From: RH-AL1 sp965249685
Lineage (GTDB): Bacteria > Pseudomonadota > Alphaproteobacteria > Rhizobiales > Beijerinckiaceae
Assembly (NCBI GenBank): GCA_965249685.1
Contig: CBDFMN010000003.1
Location: 2,232,001-2,296,000 of the forward strand
Length of the DNA: 64,000 nucleotides
Direction: 5' to 3'
A model generated the notes under the pieces. The model saw nothing but the letters and a program-made list of their open reading frames with translations. It made no database searches and was not told where the DNA came from. Numbering within the stretch: the first letter of the stretch is position 1; every line of letters starts with the position of its first letter. The translations under genes and the position numbers were made by a program. This document shows, one piece after another, positions 16,185-24,856 of this stretch.

Positions 16185-16574
16185 GCGTTGCGAACACCAT
16201 TGATGAGGGCGGGACCGCGTCGTCTGCCGCCTGCCTCGAGCGGGGGCGAGACAAAACCTGTGGCCCAGATGCGGCAGCGTCTACCATAAAGCGGTGCGCG
16301 CGCGCCTCGACCTTGTAATTCCCGGTTGTGAATGTCATTCCTGCCAGGGCTGGGCAAGCAAAAAGAACGAAGTTTGAGCCCATGGGCGGAATACTCGGGT
16401 CGATACGCCGGCTGGGCCTTAGCGTTGGCATTAGTGGACGTCGGCCTATACTTTAGCTCGGAATCACCTGGGTCTCCGGGGCCGCTGGACTCCTAATGGG
16501 AGGTAGGTGGACCTCGCATGCTTGCGGCGAACCGACCGTGCAGCCGCTACGGACCTCACGAAGGATACTGGACC
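16185..16574. other. divergent intergenic region hpnN / hpnH
   Basis: These 390 nt separate the starts of hpnN (minus) and hpnH (plus). They are less GC-biased than the flanks, no frame looks coding, and they must carry both promoters. The hpnH promoter candidate is listed separately; on the minus strand I found no convincing -35/-10 pair. Confidence 0.6.
16425..16452 (+). promoter_or_regulatory. candidate promoter of hpnH
   Basis: TTGGCA at 16425-16430 and TATACT at 16447-16452 are separated by 16 nt, close to the housekeeping consensus at both boxes and unusual in this GC-rich window. Transcription would begin near 16459 and leave a leader of about 115 nt before the TTG start of hpnH. Confidence 0.45.
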
Positions 16575-17735
16575 TTGGGCATTCCCTTTTTGCAAATGGC
16601 GACCGTCGGATCCTACGTGGCGCGCCAGGAACTGTTCGGCAAAAAGATCGCCGGCAAGAAGCGATATCCGCTCGTGCTGATGCTGGAGCCGCTGTTTCGC
16701 TGCAACCTCGCTTGCGCCGGATGCGGCAAGATCGACTATCCCGACAAGATCCTCAACGAGCGCCTGCCGGCCGCCGATGCCCTGAGGGCGATGGACGAGT
16801 GCGGCGCCCCGGTGGTGGTGGTCGCCGGCGGCGAGCCGCTGCTTCACAAGGAGTTGCCGCAGATCGTCGAAGGTGCGATCGCCAAGAAGAAGTGGATCAC
16901 CGTTTGCACCAATGCGCTGCTGCTCGAGAAACACCTGCCGCGCTACAAGCCGAACAAATACTTTAATTGGTCGATCCACCTCGACGGCGACAAGGCGATG
17001 CACGACAAATCCGTGTGTCAGCAGGGCGTCTACGATAAGGCGTTGTCCGCGCTGAAGAAGGCGCGCGAGATGGGGTTCCGCGTCACCATCAACTGCACCC
17101 TGTTCAACGATGCCGACCCCGAGCGCATCGCCCGCTTCCTCGACGAGGCGAAGACTTGGGGCATCGAGGGCGTCACCGTCTCGCCCGGCTACGCCTACGA
17201 GCGCGCGCCCGATCAGCAGCACTTCCTCAATCGCGCGAAGACGAAGGATCTGTTCCGCAAGATCTTCGCGCTCGGCGACGGCGGCAAGCGCTGGCCCTTC
17301 TACCAGTCGGCCCTGTTCCTCGACTTCCTCGCCGGCAACAAGACCTATCAGTGCACGCCGTGGGGCAACCCGACGCTCACCGTTTTCGGTTGGCAAAAGC
17401 CCTGCTACCTGCTCGGCGAAGGCTACGCCAAGACCTTCAAGGAGCTGATGGAGACTACGGCCTGGGACCGCTACGGCACGGGAAATTACGAGAAGTGCGC
17501 GGACTGCATGGTCCATTGCGGCTTCGAGGCCACCGCCGTCACCGATTCGTTCCGTCGGCCATGGAAGCTGATCGGTCCGGCGCTGCGCGGCATCCGCACC
17601 AAGGGCAGGATGGCGCCGGAGCTCTCTCTCGCCAACCAGCGGCCGGCCGAGTTCGTCTTTTCACGGCACGTCGAGAAGCGGATCGCCGAGATCGACGGCA
17701 AGGCCGGCGCCGAGCAGCTGACGGCAGCGGAATAG
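16575..17735 (+). CDS. hpnH: adenosyl-hopene synthase HpnH (radical SAM)
   Basis: A 386-residue radical SAM enzyme that joins a 5'-deoxyadenosyl group to diploptene, the first step of C35 hopanoid side-chain synthesis. It begins (L)GIPFLQMATVGSYV, and the cluster motif CNLACAGC gives Cys43, Cys47 and Cys50. Further family hallmarks are GGEPLLHKELP, a CTNALLLEKHL segment, SIHLDGDKAMHDKSVC and the cysteine-containing CADCMVHCGFEATA near the C-terminus. The TTG at 16575 is chosen because AAGGA lies 9 nt upstream and the protein then starts exactly where HpnH proteins usually do; an ATG at 16518 would add 19 unlikely residues. Its last 75 nt overlap the 3' end of hpnG on the other strand. Confidence 0.95.
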   Translation: MGIPFLQMATVGSYVARQELFGKKIAGKKRYPLVLMLEPLFRCNLACAGCGKIDYPDKILNERLPAADALRAMDECGAPVVVVAGGEPLLHKELPQIVEGAIAKKKWITVCTNALLLEKHLPRYKPNKYFNWSIHLDGDKAMHDKSVCQQGVYDKALSALKKAREMGFRVTINCTLFNDADPERIARFLDEAKTWGIEGVTVSPGYAYERAPDQQHFLNRAKTKDLFRKIFALGDGGKRWPFYQSALFLDFLAGNKTYQCTPWGNPTLTVFGWQKPCYLLGEGYAKTFKELMETTAWDRYGTGNYEKCADCMVHCGFEATAVTDSFRRPWKLIGPALRGIRTKGRMAPELSLANQRPAEFVFSRHVEKRIAEIDGKAGAEQLTAAE

Positions 17736-18356
17736 GCCGGCGAAGGCGGCTCTCGCGTCGCGCGCGGTTCGCACCAAGGCCGGCAGCTGACGCGGGTCGC
17801 GCGCCAGCGACAGCAGGACGGCGGCCAGGTCGACCTGCCCGTCTGGCCGCATTCCGACGGTGGCCGCATGCGGCAACTGGCGTTCCGCCGGATCGGCGAC
17901 GACGCGCACGGCCGCAAAGGGCAGTCCGTGCCGCGCCGCCGCCCGCGCGACGATGTGCGATTCCATGTCGACCAGGGCCGCACCGCAAGCCTGGTGCAGC
18001 ACCCGCTTCTCGGTCACGCCCGCCAACGGCGCGTCGACGCCCGCGAACACGACCAGAGGCACGCTCAGGACTTCTGCGAGCTTGCGGCGCCAGTGTTCGT
18101 CGGCCTCGTAGCGCGCGCCGTCGGGCCCGACCACAAGGTTCGCAACGCGGCAGGTGCCGGGGCGGAGTTCTGGCGCCAGACCGCCGGCGATGCCAAAACT
18201 CACCAGGGCGCGGCTCGCGGGTGCGGCCGTCTCCAGCGCCCGGGCCAAGCCGGCGCAATCGCCGCCGCCGGCAAGTATGGTCAGGCCCGGTCCGGCCGCG
18301 ATCCTGGCTTCGGCCTTGAAGCCGCAAACGACCGTCACAGGGCGGGATGGAGGCAC
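17661..18356 (-). CDS. hpnG: hopanoid-associated phosphorylase HpnG
   Basis: A 231-residue purine-nucleoside-phosphorylase-like protein that removes adenine from adenosylhopane to give ribosylhopane. It shows the family's N-terminal VVCGFKAEARI, the glycine-rich FGIAGGLAPEL, a central ADEHWRRKL region and ALVDMESHIVARAAARHGLPFAAVRVVADPA, where the Met-Glu pair contacts the ribose. The start is uncertain: a GTG at 18354-18356 places the first strand at the N-terminus, while a GTG at 18420-18422 would add 22 residues; neither has a strong ribosome binding site. It follows shc on the same strand after 165 nt and ends 75 nt inside the convergent hpnH gene. Confidence 0.88.
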   Translation of the reverse strand: MPPSRPVTVVCGFKAEARIAAGPGLTILAGGGDCAGLARALETAAPASRALVSFGIAGGLAPELRPGTCRVANLVVGPDGARYEADEHWRRKLAEVLSVPLVVFAGVDAPLAGVTEKRVLHQACGAALVDMESHIVARAAARHGLPFAAVRVVADPAERQLPHAATVGMRPDGQVDLAAVLLSLARDPRQLPALVRTARDARAAFAGLFRCRQLLGAGLAVDLGDPLLDVP

Positions 18357-18521
18357 GGCGCTCTTCTTGGTCTGAGACGGCGACGCCGCAGGAGGTCCGA
18401 CACCAACCCAGCGACGGCACACCGCCGAGCGATGGTTTGGGGCCGGCCAAGCCGAACCCCCGGCAACGCACCGTGCACGCCCCGGGCGTCGCGATGGTCG
18501 CAGCGGGACCGGGGCCGCCTC

Positions 18522-20507
18522 TCACATGCCGGCGAGGACCGCGCGGTGGTTGCTGGACTTGAGGTTGCGGAATCGCGCCAGCGCCCATAGCGGGAAGAAC
18601 TTCGGGTAGCCATGATAGCGCAGGTAGAACACCCGAGGGAAACCGGTCGCCGTAAAGCGCGCCTCGTCCCACAGGCCGTGGGCGGTCTGCGTCTCCCTGA
18701 GATAACCCACGCCGTGCGCCACCGCAGGATCGTCAACGAGGCCCACGGCCATCAAGCCGAGCAACGCCCATGCGGTCTGCGACGCGGTCGAGGGCGCGGA
18801 CTGGTAGCCGGCGTAGCCGTGCTCGTAGCTCTCCGCCCCTTCGCCCCAGCCGCCGTCGGCATTCTGCACCGCCTTTAGCCAGGCAACCGCGCGCTGCACG
18901 CTCTCGGAGCGCGGATCGACCTCGGCGATATTGAAGGCGCAGAGCACCGACCAGGTGCCATAGATGTAATTCAGGCCCCAGCGGCCGAACCAGCTGCCGT
19001 CCTGCTCCTGCGTCGTGACGAGGTAGTCGATCGCCCGTTTGATCGCCGGGCTCGTCTGCTGCGTCTCGCCGAGTTGCGCCAGCATGCTGATGCAGCGCGC
19101 CGTGACATCGGCGGTCGGCGGATCGAGCAGCGCACCGTGGTCGGCGAACGGGATGTTGTTGAGGTATTCGTGATCGTTGTCGGCGTCGAACGCGCCCCAG
19201 GCGCCATTGCGGCTCTGCAGGCCTTCGACCCACTCCCGGGCACGAGCCACGGTCGCATCATAGGTGCCGGGCACCTTGGAGGCGGCGTGCTTCTGCATCC
19301 TGTCCATGGCCATCACGACGACGGCCGTGTCGTCGAGGTCGGGGTAATGGGCGTTGTTGTACTGGAACGCCCATCCCCCGGGCCGGACGTCGGGCCGTTG
19401 GGCCGCCCAGTCTCCCTTGACGTCGAGGATCTGCAGCGGCTTCAGCCATTCCAGACCGGCCTTGACGCGCGCGCTGTTGCCGCCCTGGTCCGCCTCGATC
19501 AAGGCGTGGCAGGCAAGTGCCGTGTCCCACACAGGTGAGACGCAGGGCTGGAGGTAGGCATAATCCTCGTGCTCGACCATCAGGCGCTCGATGGCGCGAA
19601 GCGCCTGCACGAGGCGCGGATCGTCGGGCGCGGCGCCGAGCGTCTCGTACATGATGGCGGAATAGGCCATTCCGGGATAGATCGCGCCAAGTCCGTCGCG
19701 GCCGTTGAGCCGCTCGGTCACCCATTGCTCGGCCTTGGCGAGAGCGCTACGCCGGAAGCGCCGCGGAAAGTGGGGCACGGCCACCTGCAGCAGCTTATCG
19801 ACGCCAGCGAAGACAGCGGCCCAGAACGACGACTGCTGGGCGCCTGCCGGCCAGGTTCGGACCTTGGCAGCGGGCGTCAGGAACAATTCGGGGATACCGA
19901 CGCCGGACGGGTTGCGCGCCTTGGGGCGCAGCGTATGGACCACCATCATCGGTACGAGCACGGTGCGCGCCCAGTAGCTGACCTTGTCAAGGTGAAAGGG
20001 GAACCAGCGCGGCAGGTGCATGATCTCGACCGGCATGACCGGGATCGCCCGCCAGGGCACCTCGCCGTAGAGCGCCAGCAGCGCCCGGGTGAACACGTTG
20101 GTCTGGGCCGCGCCGCCGTGCGCCAGGATCGCCTCGCGCGCGCGGCGCATGTGCGGCAAGTCGGCATCATCGCCGAGAAGCTTCAGCGCAAAATAGGCTT
20201 TGACGCTTGAGGAAATGTTGAAGGTCCCACCCTCGAAGAGTGGCCAGCCGCCGTGCGCCGCCTGGCGGTCACGGATATAGCGGACGAATTTGCCACCGAT
20301 CGCCGGCGGAATAGGGGCGGCGCGGTAATGGTGGAACAGGATGTATTCGGCCGAAATCGAGACGTCGGCCTCGAGCTCGAACACGAAATGCCCGTCGGCC
20401 TGCTGCATAGCCAGCAGCGCCGCCTCCGCGTGCTCGATCGACCGGTCGAGACCGTCGAAAGCTGTCGGGGAGAGTATAGCCGCCTGCACCGTTTCCAAAC
20501 TCCGCAT
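18522..20507 (-). CDS. shc: squalene-hopene cyclase
   Basis: A 661-residue monotopic membrane enzyme cyclising squalene to hopene and hopanol. The catalytic acid motif DLDD is at residues 390-393 within YPDLDDTAVV. Several QW repeats are visible, among them QEQDGSWFGRWG, QSRNGAWGAF, QNADGGWGEG and QTAHGLWDEA. The length fits bacterial Shc (about 630-680). The ATG at 20505-20507 is close to the family N-terminus. It is transcribed toward hpnG, with hpnE 94 nt upstream, so hpnE - shc - hpnG likely form one unit. The whole protein appears intact. Confidence 0.96.
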   Translation of the reverse strand: MRSLETVQAAILSPTAFDGLDRSIEHAEAALLAMQQADGHFVFELEADVSISAEYILFHHYRAAPIPPAIGGKFVRYIRDRQAAHGGWPLFEGGTFNISSSVKAYFALKLLGDDADLPHMRRAREAILAHGGAAQTNVFTRALLALYGEVPWRAIPVMPVEIMHLPRWFPFHLDKVSYWARTVLVPMMVVHTLRPKARNPSGVGIPELFLTPAAKVRTWPAGAQQSSFWAAVFAGVDKLLQVAVPHFPRRFRRSALAKAEQWVTERLNGRDGLGAIYPGMAYSAIMYETLGAAPDDPRLVQALRAIERLMVEHEDYAYLQPCVSPVWDTALACHALIEADQGGNSARVKAGLEWLKPLQILDVKGDWAAQRPDVRPGGWAFQYNNAHYPDLDDTAVVVMAMDRMQKHAASKVPGTYDATVARAREWVEGLQSRNGAWGAFDADNDHEYLNNIPFADHGALLDPPTADVTARCISMLAQLGETQQTSPAIKRAIDYLVTTQEQDGSWFGRWGLNYIYGTWSVLCAFNIAEVDPRSESVQRAVAWLKAVQNADGGWGEGAESYEHGYAGYQSAPSTASQTAWALLGLMAVGLVDDPAVAHGVGYLRETQTAHGLWDEARFTATGFPRVFYLRYHGYPKFFPLWALARFRNLKSSNHRAVLAGM

Positions 20508-20601
20508 TATTCCAACGCTCGACGGCTCGCGCGCCGAGGACCCAGACGTTCCCGCCTTCTACCTGAGCCGGCGAGGCGAAGAAACCGATTCCGATGTCCG
20601 A

Positions 20602-21849
20602 TCAAGCCTGTCGGAGCGTTTCTGCGGCCTTGTTGCCGGAGCGTATCGATCCCTCGATCGTGGCGGGCAGGCCGGTGGCGGTCCAATCCCCGGCGAGCAC
20701 GCAATTGGCCAGGCGCGTCCGCGTGCCCGGTCGCCGTGCGTCCTGCTCGGGGGTCGCGGCGAAGGTCGCGCGTTTCTCGCGGATCACCTGCCAAGGCGGA
20801 AGCGGCGCGGCGATGCCGGTCGCCCGCTGGACGTCGTCCCACAGGGTTGCGGCGAGCGCCTCGCGCGGCACGTCGAGGAGGCGGTCCGCGCCGCTGATGG
20901 TGATGGACACCCGGTCGGGAAAGGCGAAGACCCATTCGACCGTGCCACCGACCACGCCGAGGATCGGCGGCAAGTCGGCGGGCGGCGCCATCTTGAAATG
21001 GGCGTTGACGATGGAGCGGAACGCCGTCGGCACGCTCAAGCCCGGCAGGAGCGCGCCAGCGACCGGTGCGGGTACGGCCAGCACGACCTTGTCGGCGGGA
21101 CCGAGCGCGACCGTCTCATCGCCGAACTCGAGGGCCGCGACGGCGTCGTTTTCTATCCTCAGGGCGCGCAGCGGGTGCTCGAAGCGCACGGCCGCGCCGG
21201 TCTCCGCCAAGCGGCGCAGCGCCGGCTCGACGAAAACGGCGCCGAGCCCCTGCGTCGCGATCAGCGGGCGACACGCCGCCCCGCCCTTCGCGAGCGTCTC
21301 CCTGATGATGGCGGCCGCGAGCGCGGCCGAGCTTTCCGGAGGGTCGGTGTTGAGCGCGGCGAGCAGCAGCGGCTGCCAAAGCGCGCGGTAGAGCGGGCCG
21401 GCGCAGGCCATGCGCGCGCCGATCGTCTCCCCCTTGCCGGCCGTCATCAGCCGCGCGAGCTGGAGGTAGTCGGATGCCTTGGTACCCGGGACGCGACGGG
21501 CGCGGCGGAAGATCCACCAGGGAAGGCGGCCGCCATTCGGCCGGACCTGCCAACGTGCGCCGCTCGCGAGGTCGACGAACGGGAAGCTTGCTTGGGGCGG
21601 CCCGACGAGCAGGTGTTCGGAGCCGAGCCGGCGGCAATAGGCGCGCGCGGCCGTATTGCCGGACAGCAGCAGGTGGTTGCCATTGTCGATTTCCATGTCG
21701 AGGGCGGCATCGTGGTAGGACCGGCAGCGCCCGCCCGCCTGCCGCGAACCCTCGTGGACGACGATCGCGTGCCGGCCTTCGCCGGCCGCCACGGCGGCAG
21801 CCAGCCCTGACAGGCCGGCGCCGATGACGTGGATCGTGGGTTGGCTCAT
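20602..21849 (-). CDS. hpnE: hydroxysqualene dehydroxylase HpnE
   Basis: A 415-residue FAD-dependent amine-oxidase-fold enzyme reducing hydroxysqualene to squalene. The FAD loop HVIGAGLSGLAAAVAAG is at residues 7-23, followed by EGSRQAGGRCRSY and NGNHLLLSGN, both typical of HpnE. The C-terminal FAD motif is CVLAGDWTATGLPATIEGS. The ATG at 21847-21849 sits right at the first strand with a GCGAGG sequence upstream; an upstream in-frame start would add 13 residues. It leads the hpnE - shc - hpnG unit, and htpG ends 79 nt upstream on the same strand. Confidence 0.94.
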   Translation of the reverse strand: MSQPTIHVIGAGLSGLAAAVAAGEGRHAIVVHEGSRQAGGRCRSYHDAALDMEIDNGNHLLLSGNTAARAYCRRLGSEHLLVGPPQASFPFVDLASGARWQVRPNGGRLPWWIFRRARRVPGTKASDYLQLARLMTAGKGETIGARMACAGPLYRALWQPLLLAALNTDPPESSAALAAAIIRETLAKGGAACRPLIATQGLGAVFVEPALRRLAETGAAVRFEHPLRALRIENDAVAALEFGDETVALGPADKVVLAVPAPVAGALLPGLSVPTAFRSIVNAHFKMAPPADLPPILGVVGGTVEWVFAFPDRVSITISGADRLLDVPREALAATLWDDVQRATGIAAPLPPWQVIREKRATFAATPEQDARRPGTRTRLANCVLAGDWTATGLPATIEGSIRSGNKAAETLRQA

Positions 21850-21927
21850 GGAGCGGCCTCGCGACAGGGGTTCGGACGGCGGCGCCACCCGTTCTTGGAG
21901 GTCAGATCAGGCTGCCGGAGAAGGGCG

Positions 21928-23868
21928 TCAGGCTGCGGCGACCTTGGTGAGGACGCGCGTCAGCCTTGCGGAAAAGGCGGAAGCGTCGGCCGGCTTCTCG
22001 CCCTCCATCAGCCGCGCCTCGTCGAGCAGCAGCCAGACGATGTCCTCGAACGCGCCCGTGTCGCCACCTTGGACCTGCGCGGACAGAGCCGCGATGAGAG
22101 GATGGCCGGCATTGACCTCGAGGACCGGCTTGGTGGCCTGGCCGAGTTGGCCGTGTTCGGCCAGCATCCGCTCCAGCCGGCGGTCGAGCCCGCGATCCTG
22201 GGCCACAAGGCAGGCGGGGCTCTCCGCCAGCCGGTCGGAGGCGCGCACGTCTTCGACGCTGTCAGCCAGGATTTCCTTCATCCGCGCGAAGAGCGAGACC
22301 TGCTCGGCGCTCGTCTCCTTGGATGGCTCCTCTTTGCCCTCTTCCAGGGGGATGTTCTTGAGGTCGGCCGCGCCCTGCGACACCGACTTGAAGGGCTTGC
22401 CCTCGTAGCCGGCGGAATTGCCGATCCAGAAGGCGTCGATCGGATCGGGCAGCATCAAAACTTCGAGGCCGCGCGCGCGGAAGCCCTCGAGCTGCGGGCT
22501 AGACTGCAGCCGCTTCAGGTCCTCGCCGAGGAGATAGTAGATCTCGGTCTGGTTCTCCTTCATGGAGGCGACGTAGTCGGCCAGGCTGCGCTTGCCATCG
22601 GCATGCGTCGAGGTGACGAAGCGCGTCAGCTTGTAGATGGCGTCGCGCCGCTCAGGGTCTTCGTAGAGGCCCTCCTTAAGGACACCGCCGAAGTTCTCCC
22701 AAACCTTGTCGAACCCGTCCTTGTCGGTTTCGGCGAACTTGGTGAGCTCTTGCACGACGCGGTTGGTCACGCCCTTCTTGATCGCGGCGAAGACGGCGCT
22801 CTCCTGGATCAGCTCGCGCGAGACGTTGAGCGGCAGGTCGGCGGAATCGACCACCACGCGCATGAAACGCAACCAGTTCGGCAGGATCTCCGCATCCTGC
22901 GAGATCAGCACGCGGCGCACGTAGAGCTTCGCCTTGCCCTTGCGGCCGGGATCGAACAGGTCGAACGGCCGCGAACCCGGCACGAAGCCAAGCACGGTGT
23001 ATTCATGCCGTCCCTCGGCGCGCCAGTGGATGGTCAGCGCCGGCTCGTCGAACTGGCTGGCGAGGTTCTGATAGAAGTCCTTGTACTCTTCCGGGGTGAC
23101 GGCGCTCTTCGGCTTGGCCCAAAGCGCCGTGCCTTCCGACAGACTGCGCACCTCGGCGTCGGGCGCGTCCACAAGTTTGATCGGCACCGCGATGGCGCCG
23201 GAATGGTCGCGCACGATGCGCTCGAGCTTGAAAGGCTCGAGGTACTCTCCCGACGCCTCGTTCAGGTGCAGGGTCACGCGCGTACCGCGCACCGGTGCCG
23301 CGTCGAGCGCCAGGGGCGCGATGGCGTAGGCGCCCTTGCCGTCCGAGGTCCAGCGGAACGCCTGGTCCGAGCCGGCGCGGCGCGTCTCGACCACCACCTG
23401 ATCGGCGACCATGAAGGCCGAGTAGAAGCCGATGCCGAACTGGCCGATGAGGTCGGCACCCACGGACGGCTTCTCCGCCCCTTCGGGGCTGCCGAGCTTG
23501 TCGAGGAAGGCGCGGGTGCCGGACGAGGCGATCGTGCCGAGCGCGTTGGTCAAGTCTGCTTCCGACATGCCGATCCCGTTGTCGGTCACGGTGAGGCGCT
23601 TACCCTCCTTGTCGAGGCCGATGGTGATCGCGAACGGCGCCTCGTCGGCGGTCAGGGCCGGGTCGGCGATCGCCTCGTAGCGCAGCTTCTCGCAGGCGTC
23701 GGCGGCGTTGGACACGAGCTCGCGCAGGAAGATGTCGCGCTCGGAATAGACGGAATGCACCATGAGGTGCAGCAAGCGCGCGACATCGGCCTGGAAGGCA
23801 TGGGTCTGCGCGGGTTGGTGCGCGGATTGGGTGGACGTATCGTGAAGCGACCCTTCGGCAGCGGTCAT
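21928..23868 (-). CDS. htpG: molecular chaperone HtpG (Hsp90)
   Basis: A 646-residue ATP-dependent cytosolic chaperone. The GHKL ATPase domain shows FLRELVSNAADACEKLRYEA (the ATP/Mg asparagine), TVTDNGIGMSEADL and GQFGIGFYSAFMVAD. The middle domain contains YVRRVLISQDAEILPNWLRF and VSRELIQESAV. The C-terminal dimerisation region follows. The extra N-terminal 20 residues before FQADVARLL are Ser/Thr/Gln-rich. Upstream is a heat-shock-type promoter candidate (23921-23951). It is divergent from the DUF2794 gene and upstream of hpnE on the same strand. Confidence 0.96.
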   Translation of the reverse strand: MTAAEGSLHDTSTQSAHQPAQTHAFQADVARLLHLMVHSVYSERDIFLRELVSNAADACEKLRYEAIADPALTADEAPFAITIGLDKEGKRLTVTDNGIGMSEADLTNALGTIASSGTRAFLDKLGSPEGAEKPSVGADLIGQFGIGFYSAFMVADQVVVETRRAGSDQAFRWTSDGKGAYAIAPLALDAAPVRGTRVTLHLNEASGEYLEPFKLERIVRDHSGAIAVPIKLVDAPDAEVRSLSEGTALWAKPKSAVTPEEYKDFYQNLASQFDEPALTIHWRAEGRHEYTVLGFVPGSRPFDLFDPGRKGKAKLYVRRVLISQDAEILPNWLRFMRVVVDSADLPLNVSRELIQESAVFAAIKKGVTNRVVQELTKFAETDKDGFDKVWENFGGVLKEGLYEDPERRDAIYKLTRFVTSTHADGKRSLADYVASMKENQTEIYYLLGEDLKRLQSSPQLEGFRARGLEVLMLPDPIDAFWIGNSAGYEGKPFKSVSQGAADLKNIPLEEGKEEPSKETSAEQVSLFARMKEILADSVEDVRASDRLAESPACLVAQDRGLDRRLERMLAEHGQLGQATKPVLEVNAGHPLIAALSAQVQGGDTGAFEDIVWLLLDEARLMEGEKPADASAFSARLTRVLTKVAAA

Positions 23869-23920
23869 GATGGTGGCTCCATGGAAAAAGCCGCGGCGCG
23901 CGCAGCCTGAAAAGCGGGGT

Positions 23921-23951
23921 TCATATCACCCGCGCGCGGGTGAAATTCAAG
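23921..23951 (-). promoter_or_regulatory. candidate heat-shock (RpoH-type) promoter of htpG
   Basis: On the minus strand CTTGAA (23946-23951) is followed after 18 nt by GATATG (23922-23927), similar to alphaproteobacterial RpoH promoters with CTTG at -35. The spacer holds a perfect 16-bp palindrome, CACCCGCGCGCGGGTG (23927-23942), which could be an operator. It is about 55 nt upstream of the htpG ATG. Confidence 0.4.
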
Positions 23952-24050
23952 GCAAGGCTCGCGAAGTCGGGGCATGACATGCCCTTGCCGGCCGGCCCTT
24001 GGCAAGCGATCATCGGCAGGGCACGATTGCCGAAACCACAGGGAGCGCCC

Positions 24051-24485
24051 ATGTCACGCTCCGGCGATGCAGCGATTCAAGCGAACGGCGGACTGGTGAA
24101 CGAGGATCAGCGGACGGACACGCGACGCGGTGAAGTGAGGGTCCTGCGCCCTCCTGGAACAGGCATGGCCGGGCCGCCCGTCGGGGAGACCGTCACATTC
24201 GACCGCCATGAATTGCGCGACATTCTAAACCTCTACGGCCGCAAGGTGGCCGAAGGCGAGTGGCGCGACTATGCGCTGGACTTCACCCGTGACCGGGCGG
24301 TGTTCTCGATCTTTCGCCGCGCCTCGGAATATCCGCTCTACCGTATCGAAAAGGTTCCGAAGCTGGCGCGCCGGCAGGGTGCCTTCGCCGTCGTGACAAG
24401 CGCCGGACAGGTCCTCAAGCGCGGCGCGAACCTGCGCCGGGTCATCGACGTGCTCGAACGCAAGGTGAAGCTTGTGACGACCTGA
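24051..24485 (+). CDS. DUF2794 family protein
   Basis: A 144-residue protein. After about 55 polar, probably disordered residues it has the conserved DUF2794 body: TFDRHELRDILNLYGRKVAEGEWRDYALDF, then FSIFRRASEYPLYRIEK and a final VLKRGANLRRVIDVLERK. The family is nearly confined to Alphaproteobacteria and has no assigned role. The ATG at 24051 has AGGGAG about 7 nt upstream; a longer frame to 23940 would run into the htpG promoter. It is divergent from htpG and convergent with the next small gene. Confidence 0.85.
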   Translation: MSRSGDAAIQANGGLVNEDQRTDTRRGEVRVLRPPGTGMAGPPVGETVTFDRHELRDILNLYGRKVAEGEWRDYALDFTRDRAVFSIFRRASEYPLYRIEKVPKLARRQGAFAVVTSAGQVLKRGANLRRVIDVLERKVKLVTT

Positions 24486-24498
24486 GCGGCAAGGCGGG

Positions 24499-24735
24499 TC
24501 AAATCTCATGATAGTCCGTGGCGTCGAGGTCCAGGACGTCCTCGGCCGCCACGACCTCCGCCCCTTGGTTGGCCGCCGCCAAGCTCTTCTCGGCCGCGCG
24601 CTTCATCTGGTTGGCATAGTTGCGCTGGGTGGGGTTCTTGGCGGCGGCGGCCTTGCGCCCGTATTTCGCCACCTGGCGTTCCCAATAAGAGGGCGGCTTC
24701 AGCTTCTGGTTCGACAATGCGGACGCCCCTGCCAT
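24499..24735 (-). CDS. small conserved hypothetical protein
   Basis: A 78-residue basic-then-acidic protein. The N-terminal two thirds (PSYWERQVAKYGRKAAAAKN to NYANQMKRAAEKSL) are Lys/Arg/Ala-rich helices, and the C-terminus is acidic (AAEDVLDLDATDYHEI). There is no signal peptide or membrane segment. The strong amphipathic pattern supports a real gene. I do not recognise a named domain; a nucleic-acid-associated role would be a guess. It lies convergent with the DUF2794 gene, 13 nt apart. Confidence 0.62.
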   Translation of the reverse strand: MAGASALSNQKLKPPSYWERQVAKYGRKAAAAKNPTQRNYANQMKRAAEKSLAAANQGAEVVAAEDVLDLDATDYHEI

Positions 24736-24792
24736 GCCAGGCCACTTGGCCCGGCAGCCTCTCCCGGCGCCCGCCGTCCTCGATCAAACGAA

Positions 24793-24816
24793 GAGCGCCC
24801 CTCGAGAGGGACGCTC
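24793..24816 (-). terminator. terminator after the Bax-inhibitor-1 gene
   Basis: GAGCG-CCCTC pairs with GAGGG-CGCTC across a two-base loop, with one unpaired base in each arm (24793-24816). Read on the minus strand it is followed by the T-rich TTCGTTTG. It lies 40 nt past the stop of the gene at 24857. Confidence 0.65.
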
Positions 24817-24856
24817 CTATATCCTTGGCCGCACCGCACTGGGAAACAAATTGCGC

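Noticed and set aside
13965..16289. A 774-residue open frame on the plus strand opposite hpnN
   Set aside because: Same antisense effect: the sequence is Arg/Asp/His-rich without any domain, whereas the minus strand encodes a full RND transporter.
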